Origin: Hyphomicrobium_A sp963812795
GTDB lineage: Bacteria > Pseudomonadota > Alphaproteobacteria > Rhizobiales > Hyphomicrobiaceae
Length of the DNA: 64,000 nucleotides
Assembly (NCBI GenBank): GCA_963812795.1
Contig: CAWEWG010000017.1
Coordinates: 248,001-312,000 of the forward strand
Direction of reading: 5' to 3'
Positions 26,042-34,155 of this stretch are shown here, in pieces. The notes beneath the pieces are model-generated. The model was not told the DNA's origin, did not search any database, and saw nothing but the letters and a program-made list of their open reading frames with translations. Position 1 is the first letter of the stretch. Every line of letters starts with the position of its first letter. A program made the position numbers and the translations under genes.

Positions 26042-27235
26042 ATGGCCAATCAGACCGGCCGGCATTTTCTGCAGATCCCCGGACCGACGCCGGTTCCGGA
26101 GCGGATCCTCAATGCCATGTCGCGGCAGATGCTCGATCATCGCGGCCCGACCTTCGGCGAGTTCGGCCTGAAGCTGCTGGCTGACGTCAAGACGATCTTC
26201 AAGACGACCAACCCGGTCATCATTTATCCGTCCTCTGGGACGGGCGCGTGGGAGGCCGGCTTCGTCAACACGCTGTCGCCGGGCGACAAGGTTCTCATTA
26301 TCGAGACCGGCCAGTTCGCCGTCCTGTGGCGCAACATGGCCGAACGCCTCGGCCTCAAGCCGGAGGTGATTCCGACCGATTGGCACGGCGGCGCCGACGC
26401 CAATGCCGTTGAAGCGCGCCTCAAGAAGGACAAGGGGCACGACATCAAGGCCGTGTGCGTGGTGCACAACGAGACCTCGACGGGTGCGCGCACGTGGATC
26501 GACGAAATCCGCAAAGCCATTGATGGCGCCAAGCATCCGGCCCTGCTGATGGTGGATGCCGTCTCCTCCCTCGCGGCCATGGATTTCCGCCACGACGAGT
26601 GGGGCGTCGACGTCGCCGTTTCAGGTTCGCAGAAGGGCTTGATGCTGCCCCCGGGTCTGTCGTTCACGGCCATCAGCCAGAAGGCGCTCGCTGCGTCCAA
26701 GAAGGCGGCGCTGCCGCGCTCCTATTGGAATTGGGAGGACATGATCGCCATCAACGCGTCCGGTACGTTCCCCTACACGCCCGCCATCGGGCAGCTCTAT
26801 GGGCTCGCCGAAGCGATCGCCATGCTGCACGAGGAAGGCCTCGACAACGTGTTTGCGCGCCATGAGCGGCTTGCCGAGGCGACGCGCCGCGCCGTGCGCG
26901 GCTGGGGCCTCGAGACGTGGTGCCGCGATCCGCGCTCGCATTCGCCGGCAGTCACTGCCGTCACCATGCCGGATGGGCACAACGCTGACGCCTACCGCAA
27001 GCTGGTGCTGGAGAACTTCAACATGTCGCTGGGCACCGGTCTCAACAAGCTGGCCGGCAAAGCCTTCCGCATTGGCCATCTCGGCTACACCAACGAGCTG
27101 ACGGTGCTCGGCGCGCTTGCGGGCGTGGAGATGGGGCTGGAACTCGCCGACGTGCCGCACGAGAAGGCCGGAGTGGCTGCGGCAATGGACTATCTGTCGG
27201 AAACCGTCCGGCCCGCGACCGCCAAGGCGGCCTGA
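26042..27235 (+). CDS. sgaA: Serine-glyoxylate aminotransferase
   Basis: A PLP enzyme of 397 residues that transaminates serine and glyoxylate to hydroxypyruvate and glycine, a central step in the serine cycle for C1 assimilation. The class V aminotransferase features are present: GPTPVPERILNAM at the N-terminus, VHNETSTGA, MVDAVSSLAAMDF, and the PLP-binding lysine in VSGSQKGLMLPPGL. The ribosome binding site is GAGGGA just upstream. Hydroxypyruvate reductase at 20.5 kb would use its product, but the genes are not in one operon here. Alanine-glyoxylate aminotransferases are close relatives; the methylotroph context favours serine. Confidence 0.93.
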   Translation: MANQTGRHFLQIPGPTPVPERILNAMSRQMLDHRGPTFGEFGLKLLADVKTIFKTTNPVIIYPSSGTGAWEAGFVNTLSPGDKVLIIETGQFAVLWRNMAERLGLKPEVIPTDWHGGADANAVEARLKKDKGHDIKAVCVVHNETSTGARTWIDEIRKAIDGAKHPALLMVDAVSSLAAMDFRHDEWGVDVAVSGSQKGLMLPPGLSFTAISQKALAASKKAALPRSYWNWEDMIAINASGTFPYTPAIGQLYGLAEAIAMLHEEGLDNVFARHERLAEATRRAVRGWGLETWCRDPRSHSPAVTAVTMPDGHNADAYRKLVLENFNMSLGTGLNKLAGKAFRIGHLGYTNELTVLGALAGVEMGLELADVPHEKAGVAAAMDYLSETVRPATAKAA

Positions 27236-27256
27236 TCGCGGGCCCGTGGGCCGCTG

Positions 27257-27598
27257 TCACCAATTAAAAAGGGTCTTGATAGAAACGGGTTTGGCGGAAG
27301 CGGCTTTGATGGAATCGGCTTTGACGCCGGATTTCGGCACGTTCGACGGTCCTGAATAACCAGCTGACGCCAACTCGACCTTGCAGCGTTCACCGAGCTG
27401 ACCGTACTTGGCGATGACGCAGCGCTTCACCTCGGAATAGGTCGGCGTGGCATCGACGCACCCGATGCGGCGCACATCACTCTCGCAAGCAGCGCGCAGA
27501 GCCGGCGTAACTTCCGGCGGCAATTTGACTTCTCCAGCGAACGCTATCGAGCTTGCCAATACTGTTGCGCAAACGACGAGGACGTGTGTCTTCAGCAT
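27257..27598 (-). CDS. Small secreted cysteine-containing protein
   Basis: A 113-residue protein with a signal peptide (LVVCATVLASSIAFAG). The mature part carries four cysteines in ACESDVRRIGC and RCVIAKYGQLGERC, a spacing that suggests two helical hairpins joined by disulfides. Similar short secreted proteins are common in Hyphomicrobiales but have no assigned function. It is convergent with sgaA (21 nt apart) and 105 nt downstream of the response regulator. Confidence 0.65.
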   Translation of the reverse strand: MLKTHVLVVCATVLASSIAFAGEVKLPPEVTPALRAACESDVRRIGCVDATPTYSEVKRCVIAKYGQLGERCKVELASAGYSGPSNVPKSGVKADSIKAASAKPVSIKTLFNW

Positions 27599-27703
27599 AA
27601 CTACCCCTCACGGTGAGTGACCAAGCTGAACATGAGACAGAGAGGTGCAGCAGAATCTTGACAGCACGCCGACTGCGACAGGTGACCGCAGTAGTAAGCC
27701 ATT

Positions 27704-28306
27704 TTAACGAGGCCGTCTCGGATTAGATGCGCGTGAGCGGTCAACCGCCTCGGCGAGCCGCACGCTGTCGACGTCATCCTTGTGAATGACATCGCTGGCT
27801 CCGCCGGCAATAAGGCGCGAGCGGCGGGCCTGCGTGACGGCGCCGCTGACGACGATGATGGGTCCGTCATAACCCGCCCGTCGCAGCTCGGGGATCGACA
27901 GGAACGCATCGTCGGACGGCTTCAGGATATCGTCGAGGAAGGTGAGGGTCGGCAGACGTTCGGCGAGGCTCTTGATGGCGTCGTCGAGCGAGCGTGCCCA
28001 GCGGATCTGCACCTGGTAGCCGAAGAGCACGTGCAGCGTTGCCGTCAACCGTTCGGCATCGAGCGGCTCGTCGTCGACGATCAGAATCTCGATGGGTTGC
28101 TCTTGCTTGGCGCGGGCGCTCGCGAGATCGGAGCGCTTGGCAAGGTGGCCGCTGCCCGTCGACCGGTCTTTCTTGGCAAGCTCGTTGCCGGCCTCGGAAT
28201 GCGACAGGCGGTTCGAGCCGAGCGTTGTCTTATCGGGCAGCATTGACCCAACATGCGCTAGAGGGCGGCCAGTCCGCCCATGTGCGATATAGTGAGAGTT
28301 GTACAT
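27704..28306 (-). CDS. Single-domain response regulator with N-terminal extension
   Basis: About 200 residues from the ATG at 28306. The first 70 are polar and unassigned. The receiver domain follows: acidic pair in IEILIVDDEPLDAERL, phospho-acceptor aspartate in LPTLTFLDDI, Thr/Ser position in IIVVSGAV, and the conserved Lys in VIHKDDV. There is no output domain, so it would act through protein contacts, like CheY or Rcp1. It starts 17 nt after the stop of the histidine kinase and is its probable partner. It is the last gene of the GTPase/OmpA cluster. Confidence 0.85.
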   Translation of the reverse strand: MYNSHYIAHGRTGRPLAHVGSMLPDKTTLGSNRLSHSEAGNELAKKDRSTGSGHLAKRSDLASARAKQEQPIEILIVDDEPLDAERLTATLHVLFGYQVQIRWARSLDDAIKSLAERLPTLTFLDDILKPSDDAFLSIPELRRAGYDGPIIVVSGAVTQARRSRLIAGGASDVIHKDDVDSVRLAEAVDRSRASNPRRPR

Positions 28307-28323
28307 TTTAAAAGTTCCCGCAC

Positions 28324-29472
28324 CTACTTCGGCCAATGCACGATAAACGTTACACCCCTCGTCTGGTCGGTGTTGTCGCGGACGCGGATTGAGCCCTGCG
28401 CCGCCGCAACCATCTTCTGCACGATGGCGAGTCCCATGCCCTTGCCGTTCCCGGAAAGGTTGCGGAAGGGCAGGAAAATGCTCTCGCGGTGCTCTTTGGG
28501 GATTCCGGGCCCATCGTCGGTGACGAGGATTTCCAACGCCGTCGGATGGTCGATGCACGTCAGGAGGATACGCCCGGCGTCTCGGTCGTGATGCTTGACG
28601 GCGTTGTCGATCAGGTTGCGCAAGACGAGGTCGAGCGGGGCGGCGAAGGTTTCCAAGCGCGGCCAGCTCCCACGCATGTCTATCTGCATCCGCCGCTGCG
28701 GCAGCGAGCGTACGATGTCGGCGACCATGGCTCCGACGTCGACCTGCTCAATGGCCAGCTCGCGCGGTCCGGCGCTCGAATAGCTCAGCAATCCCGAGAG
28801 CATCGACGACAATCGGCCGATTTGCCGGCGCAGCTCTTCCAGTTTGGTACGGCTGGCTGGTGCGTCTCCGCCGACAACCGCCTCCTCGATCTCCTCGGCC
28901 ATGTGCGACAGCGCGCGCATCGGTGCGTTCAGGTCGTGGGCGACAATCAAAGCGAATTGCTCGAGCTTGGCATTGGCGATGCGCAGCTCGGCGTTGGCGA
29001 GCGTCAGTTCGTGCGATTTAGCGACGACCGCCGCCTCGGCCATGAGGCGGGCGCGGACCTGCCGGCTGAGCTCGATTTCCAGGTTGCCGCCCGACGCGGC
29101 ATGCGAGATGACCAGCAGATACTGGTGCTCCAAGGGATAGAACGCGAGCGACAGGCGGGGTCCGGCGCCGGCGGCGGAGATCAGCGAGACATTCGGGAGG
29201 CGCAGCACCTCGTCAGGGTCGTGGCTGAGCGAGGCAAGGTCGTCCTCGAGTCCGAGCACGGCAGGAATGGAGTCGACCAGCGGCACGTCCACCGCCACGA
29301 AATCAGCGAGCGTGCCGAAGCGGCGCCGTACGATCAGGTCGTGATCGATCCATACCATTCCAAAGGCGCCACGTGCCGCCAGCAAGTCGCCGGCGTGCAG
29401 TCGCTCGCGAACGGCGGTCTCGCTTTCAAAGTCCGCGGCGGCGAACCGCGTCTGCTGCTGCGAGGAAGGCAT
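28324..29472 (-). CDS. Sensor histidine kinase of the GTPase/OmpA cluster
   Basis: A 382-residue cytosolic kinase without transmembrane helices. The first 160 residues form an unassigned, PAS-sized sensor region. A helical linker leads to the HisKA box FALIVAHDLNAPMRAL (phospho-His), and the HATPase boxes are LRNLIDNAVKHH (N), VTDDGPGIP (G1) and GKGMGLAIVQKMV (G2). The VAHDLNAPMRAL form resembles phytochrome-type kinases. The ATG at 29472 lies inside the GTPase gene (47-nt overlap in another frame), so translation of kinase and GTPase is likely linked. The following response regulator is its probable target. Confidence 0.88.
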   Translation of the reverse strand: MPSSQQQTRFAAADFESETAVRERLHAGDLLAARGAFGMVWIDHDLIVRRRFGTLADFVAVDVPLVDSIPAVLGLEDDLASLSHDPDEVLRLPNVSLISAAGAGPRLSLAFYPLEHQYLLVISHAASGGNLEIELSRQVRARLMAEAAVVAKSHELTLANAELRIANAKLEQFALIVAHDLNAPMRALSHMAEEIEEAVVGGDAPASRTKLEELRRQIGRLSSMLSGLLSYSSAGPRELAIEQVDVGAMVADIVRSLPQRRMQIDMRGSWPRLETFAAPLDLVLRNLIDNAVKHHDRDAGRILLTCIDHPTALEILVTDDGPGIPKEHRESIFLPFRNLSGNGKGMGLAIVQKMVAAAQGSIRVRDNTDQTRGVTFIVHWPK

Positions 29473-29932
29473 TCTTGACGTTCTCTCCGGTCTTGGCGCT
29501 GGTGCGCAGCGTGGGGATGGCGGAACGGGCGAGCTCCGGGGGCAGCGCGGCCTCATCGCCGCTCATATCGCTTTTGTTGAGCAGAAAGCCGCAATAGCGG
29601 CCGGGCATTGCCTGCAGAAAATTTCGGCCGAGCTCGAGCATCGTGTCGATCGTCGAGCGGCGCGTAAGATCGCCGACGACGAGCGCTGCCGCCGCCTGAC
29701 GAATATAGACGAGCGAAAGGATGCTGTCGCCGAAGTTGCCATCCGTATCCCAGACGACGAACTTGGCGGGAGGGCCGTCGGCGGCGGAATCGGGCGCGAT
29801 CTCGCAGCTGTAGACGTCGACTCCCAGCGTCGGTTTGTAGTTGTGATCGAACTCGTCGAACACCAGACGGCGCACGATCGACGACTTGCCGACGCCGATA
29901 TCGCCCAGCAGCATGATTTTGCGCCGGTTCAT
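29426..29932 (-). CDS. Ras/Rab-like small GTPase
   Basis: A 168-residue stand-alone G domain. All boxes are intact: G1 GDIGVGKSS, G2 threonine in HNYKPTLGVDV, G3 WDTDGN, G4 NKSD, G5 TSAK. The G2 region resembles eukaryotic Rab proteins more than translation or Era-type GTPases. The protein has no membrane segment or lipidation cysteine. The ATG at 29932 is preferred; the frame upstream belongs to the OmpA protein, whose corrected stop overlaps this ATG as ATGA. The kinase gene begins within its 3' end. I infer that the GTPase acts with the membrane OmpA protein and the two-component pair; effectors, GAP and GEF are unknown. Bacterial MglA is a functional analogue but is not closely similar in layout. 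Confidence 0.88.
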   Translation of the reverse strand: MNRRKIMLLGDIGVGKSSIVRRLVFDEFDHNYKPTLGVDVYSCEIAPDSAADGPPAKFVVWDTDGNFGDSILSLVYIRQAAAALVVGDLTRRSTIDTMLELGRNFLQAMPGRYCGFLLNKSDMSGDEAALPPELARSAIPTLRTSAKTGENVKNAFLAAADAVRRRGL

Positions 29933-31686
29933 TGCTTGGTCTCGCCGCTTGAAGCCGATCTCGAACTCGACACGACGGTTTGGGCTGGCGTCGCCGATGG
30001 ACGGCGCGAGGTTGGCGACGTCGTTGCGGCCGACGGCGACCAGCCTCTCGGCCGGTACGCCGCGCCGCGTCAACTCATCGAGCACCTTGGCGGCGCGGGC
30101 GAACGACAATGGCGAATTGTGCGTTTGCCCACCCTTCTCGTCCGTATGGCCGACGACGCGGACGAACGCCTGTGTCTGTTGCATCAGGGCGGCCAGCGCA
30201 TCGAGCGCGGCGGCGGCGCGGCGATCGTCGCGGTAGTCGGTATCTTTGGTCGAAGAAAATTGCGTTGCTGCCGCATCCACTGCGCCAGGCGCTGATCCGG
30301 CGTCGGCTGGCTTAGCCGGGCGACTTCGGCCTGCAGCGCGCCGAGACGGGCCTTGGATTGTGCGTCCGACTCCGCGATCCGCTGATGTGAGTCCTCGCGG
30401 CTTCGTTTCAGCTCCACTGCCAAGGCGGCAATCGTGGTGTTCGTCGCTTGCGCCGCGGTGGTCAGCCTGGCGATCTGTGCCGATAGCTCGCCGATCTGCG
30501 CGCGCGCTTCCGCGAGCCCGCCCGGAAGCGAGGCCGTCTGATCGGTGATGGCGGAAGCGGGCAGCGCGTCGCGCAGCCGGCGTGTTGCCAGCAGCGCATC
30601 GCCCGGCTTCGGCACCAGGCCGAGCAATGTTACCCGGCCCCGTTGTCGGCGATGGCGACATGCACGGGAAAGCCGCGCAGTGCGCCGTCCTCGGCAATCA
30701 CGCGCTCGGCGATATTGCGCGTGCGCGCCGTCTGCCAGGCCGAATAGGCCGTCCAGCCTCCCCAGCCGAGCAACAACAGCACCAGCCCCCAGAACATCAG
30801 CGCGGCCGGTGATACCCCGCGTAGCTTGGTCGCGCGGCCCGCGGCGAACGCGGCATCGAGGTCGGCGGCGAGCGAAGCCAAAAGGGCATTCACAGGCGCC
30901 GCTGACCCTTCGGGATCGCTTGGCGGTCCGGCCGTAATAATTGGACGGAGCTTTTCGATCGTGCCGATGAAATGTGCGTCGATCATCACGCTCGAGCGCG
31001 GCGCGGCGCCGATCCGCTGCAACGAACGAACAGAAGATGTGCCGGGGAGGCGCGCATGTAGACGAGCGAGGATCCAAGATCGAGGCGCCGCAGGCTCGCC
31101 TCTTCGGCGATGAACGCGTCGGTCGCAACCTCATTGATGGCGGCGAGTACGCCACTGCGGGTGTGATCACGGGGATTTCCGGCGACTGGCCAGCGGCCCA
31201 CCAGCTCGCCGGAGCCGCGGCGTACCAGATAGATTTCCTCGACTTTCGGCGGCGGCGCATACGCCATCGCCAGCTCGGCAACGGGGCGCCCGGTCAGCAA
31301 GCTGCGGGCGCGTAGCATGAAGCGGTTCTGCTCGATACGCCGGTTGATCTCATCGGCGAGATCGCGGAACGCGCTGACGACGTAGTCCTTCACCATGCGG
31401 CCCATGGCCGGGATAGAGCGCTTCGGCGAGCTCGTCTTGGCTATTGCGGATCTCGGTGCGGATGGTGCTGACGACGAGCGGCGCGATGGCGCCGGCGACT
31501 TGCGTGTGCTTCTCGACCTCGGCGCGCGCGAGCGCCTCGTCGAGCACCGAGGCGACGCTGGCGGTAAAACGCTCCTGCGAGCCCGATGCGCTCGAAGACG
31601 GCATCCATGCGCGCGGTGAGATCGGTGATCGCCCGCGCCTCGCGGTCGAACAGCAGCTCCTTCAGGCGTGTCATATCTTGGGCCAT
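29929..31686 (-). pseudogene. Inner-membrane OmpA-domain protein, frameshifted in this sequence
   Basis: Reads as one protein of about 585 residues if frame changes near 31580, 31415, 31020, 30632, 30255 and 29945 are bridged. From the ATG at 31686: a helical cytosolic region of some 270 residues (TRLKELLFDREARAITDL, then DYVVSAFRDLADEINRRIEQ), one transmembrane helix (ALMFWGLVLLLLGWGGW), a small BON-like periplasmic segment (VHVAIADNGAGRVTLLGLV), a coiled coil (AQIGELSAQIARLTTAAQ), and a C-terminal OmpA peptidoglycan-binding domain (VVGHTDEKGG, FARAAKVLDELTRRGV, PNRRVEFEIGF). I infer a genuine gene damaged by sequencing error rather than a pseudogene. The corrected stop overlaps the GTPase start. 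Topology would link the cell wall to a cytosolic GTPase. Confidence 0.7.
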
Positions 31687-31723
31687 CGGACACCTTTGGC
31701 GGAAGCTCGTGCTGCCCGCGGCG

Positions 31724-32029
31724 CTAGCGTTGCGACAGGTGCCGGATGCGTTCGCCGAGATCGGCAACGCCATGGGCTAGCTCGTCGAAGGCCGTTCTTC
31801 GATCGGCGGCGAGATCTTTGGCGAGCGCTTCCACCTGCGCGGAGAGCGCATCGAACCGACGCGCCATCTCCGCTTCCAGATCTTTGAGGCGCGCTTCAAT
31901 GAGATCGGCGCGCACGGAGGAGCGACGCACGGCGTCGCCGATCAGCAGCTCGCGGATCTGCTGCATCTGATCGTCGGTTGGCTCGTGCTGTCCCGCGTCG
32001 GCCAACGACGGAATCGATGTCATGTTCAT
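31724..32029 (-). CDS. Short coiled-coil protein upstream of the OmpA protein
   Basis: A 101-residue soluble protein from the ATG at 32029 (a TTG at 32044 is the alternative). Almost all of it is predicted helix with heptads: IRELLIGDAVRRSSV, then LIEARLKDLEAEMARRFDAL and VEALAKDLAADRRTAFDEL. No cysteine, no signal peptide and no known domain. It ends 37 nt before the OmpA gene, whose own N-terminus begins with a similar helical segment (LKELLFDREARAITDL), so the two may form a shared coiled coil. Function unknown. Confidence 0.7.
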   Translation of the reverse strand: MNMTSIPSLADAGQHEPTDDQMQQIRELLIGDAVRRSSVRADLIEARLKDLEAEMARRFDALSAQVEALAKDLAADRRTAFDELAHGVADLGERIRHLSQR

Positions 32030-32168
32030 GGGAAAGAGAAACAATCCTGTATCTGTCTAATGCCCCCGGCTGCAGGACGGCGCCCCTCCGTCTCGGCGGG
32101 CAGAATATACGTTGGCGGTGAATTAGACACCGTTCGTTATGGGCACGCGCCCCAAAAACTGACGGTCG

Positions 32169-33228
32169 TCAGGCCACCGGGGTGTCCATGCCTACCGGCA
32201 CGGATTGCCGGAAGGCGGCGTAGCTGTCGTTGATACGCCGTGATTCGGGCGTCGGCGCCGGCGGCATGCGCTACGACCGCATCGGCGACGCGGCGGATGG
32301 CGTGCGAAAGTTCGGCAGCGAGCGGCCAGGTGCGCTCCGCCGGTGGCTCGGGGTAGAGCATATGCCGATGGGCTTCCTCCTCGGCCAGCGAAAGCTGGTA
32401 TTCGGCTGCTGCTGCGGCGGCAGGGCTGCCTGCTCGGACGCCGGGAAGGCGCTCCCACAGGATCGCGGCGGATGGCGAGCGATAGCGCCGTGCCGTTGCG
32501 ATGGATGCTGGTCCCCGCCGCAATATGCTGCGGCGGCGGGCAGGCCCAACGCATAGCGATGATGGCGCCGCCGCATTCGGCAGCGAGAATTTCGCCGCGC
32601 CGCAACGCGCCCGAAAGCTGCCCGGGCGCGATGCTGACGGGCTCGAGCCCTAGGCCGCGGGCCACGTCGCGCGCGAGACCCGCAACATGCGCCTTGCGGC
32701 CCGCGAGGGCGGACATGGAGTCGATACGTTCCGTGGCGACAAGGTAGCTGCGTGAGCCGGTATGGGCAGCGAGCAGTGGCTTGATGCCGAGGTCGGCGGC
32801 CAACTCATCCCACAGGGCCTGGCCACCGCCGAGTGAAATCCATGTCTGCAGATGTTGCGGGGCTGAGCCCGCGCTCGCCAGGCAAACCGGCGAAATAGGC
32901 AAAGCCGCGGTGCACTTCAACGTTGTCATGGGCGCTGGCGAAACAGATGTCGGCATCACCGGCGCGCACTGCGGCGAGGCCGTCGGCGACCTCGAAGCTC
33001 GGAGCGATGCGCAGGCGTCCCCCGGTCGCCTGGGCGATCCGCTGGCAGAGCCGATGCGCCTTGGTCGGCGGGGCCCGCGACGGCGTCTGCCCACGGCATG
33101 GCGAGCCTGAGCTGCTGGCGGCCCTGGGACAGTGCCGGGGCAGCGAGCGCCGTCTCGGCGGCGGCTGTCGCGGTGGTGGCGCCGGCGGCCGCGGCGGCCG
33201 TCGATTTCAGGAATTCACGCCGGTCCAT
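32169..33228 (-). pseudogene. Tat-exported TRAP-type (DctP/TakP-like) binding protein, frameshifted
   Basis: Pieces of one periplasmic solute-binding protein of about 350 residues. The N-terminus from the ATG at 33228 has a Tat signal (DRREFLKSTAAAAAG, then an Ala-rich stretch) and QQLRLAMPWADAV. After a frame change come EVHRGFAYFAGLPG-like and LGGGQALWDELAADLGIK, SRSYLVATERIDSMSALAGRK-type and GLGLEPVSIAPGQ segments, all typical of TakP-like TRAP binding proteins; the C-terminus ends PVGMDTPVA. At least three shifts break the frame. No TRAP membrane genes (DctQ, DctM) are adjacent, so this may act as an orphan sensor or binding protein for the downstream cluster, which is inference. Confidence 0.65.
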
Positions 33229-33345
33229 CGAGCTCTCCCCTCGGCAAAGCGTCGCGCATCAAAGCCGATCAGGGCAGGATTTACAACCGGAAAGGCCCCA
33301 AGCCCGGCCGCTGCACGCACGCTCAACCACATGAGCTTAAATAGG

Positions 33346-34026
33346 ATTTATGACCGGGCGCACTCGATGGCCACGGTCTTTCCGCCGGACCGAGGTTGAC
33401 GCGCCCTCTTGGCTCATGGCGCCGGCGAACGCGTCATTGAGCTTCTGCGTGTCGGCGTCCTCGGACGGTTCGTGGATCGTCGTCTTGCAGCCGGCGGGCG
33501 CGTTGGCGCCCAGCTTGACAGGATCGGCTTCGGCGAATTCGAAGGCGATGAAGTAGCTCGAATCGAACACCGCGAAATTGAACCCGGGTACCGCGGCGGA
33601 GACCGGTTGCTCGAGCGGCAACGTGAAGTGCAGCGTCAGGATGCCCTTGTCGGAGTAGTCGAGCCAGTAGTCGATCGGCGGCTTGAACTTCAGTTCGGTG
33701 TCACCGAGCTTGGCGAAGGTGAAATAGCTGAACTCCTTCAGGCCATCGATGTTGACTTGGGCAAGCTCCTTCAGCTCATCGCGGTCGTATTTGCCGTCGC
33801 CGTTCTTATCGAGACCTTCGATCGCCTGCTGCGTGTACAGTTCGTCGAACGTCCACGCCTGCTGCAGGCCGGTGATCGTGCCCTTATCGTAGAGCACGGT
33901 CTCCTTCATCGTCACCCACACGTGGGGATGCGCCTGCGCAGTGCCGGCGGCGAGTACCAGCCCGGCGATTGCGGCGGTGAGAGCGGGGAGGAGTTGTGTG
34001 GCGCGCAAATCGAATTTTCCCGGCAT
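33346..34026 (-). CDS. DUF1007 family periplasmic protein
   Basis: About 225 residues. The signal peptide (LLPALTAAIAGLVLAAGTAQA) precedes the family start HPHVWVTMKETVLYD, and the conserved TFDELYTQQAIEGLD follows. An EF-hand-like loop DKNGDGKYDRDEL is visible near residue 90, consistent with metal binding. DUF1007 proteins usually occur with zinc, nickel or cobalt transport genes; here the divergent neighbour is a ZnuA-like protein. The start ATG at 34026 gives the clean signal peptide. Near 33390 the frame seems to contain one extra base; without it the protein ends GKTVAIECARS at 33346, otherwise it ends at 33337. Confidence 0.82.
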
Positions 34027-34155
34027 TGGCCTGTGCGATTTAGTCGACGCGTGGTCGCCTGGATGTAGCAGGAACGTGGCGGTTGCGTGATGAGACAAGC
34101 TGCACTAGCTTGCGGCGGATATTATCACATCACCCAACCTAACGGACTTCACAGA

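Noticed and set aside
29426..30697. One continuous frame joining the OmpA domain and the GTPase, suggesting a fusion protein
   Set aside because: The OmpA domain would be periplasmic and the GTPase cytosolic with no TM helix between them. A one-base correction near 29945 ends the OmpA protein at a TGA overlapping the GTPase ATG, a normal operon junction.
34111..34135. Zur-like site (GATATTATCACATC) between DUF1007 and znuA
   Set aside because: The dyad is imperfect and does not match the longer alphaproteobacterial Zur consensus well enough to claim it.
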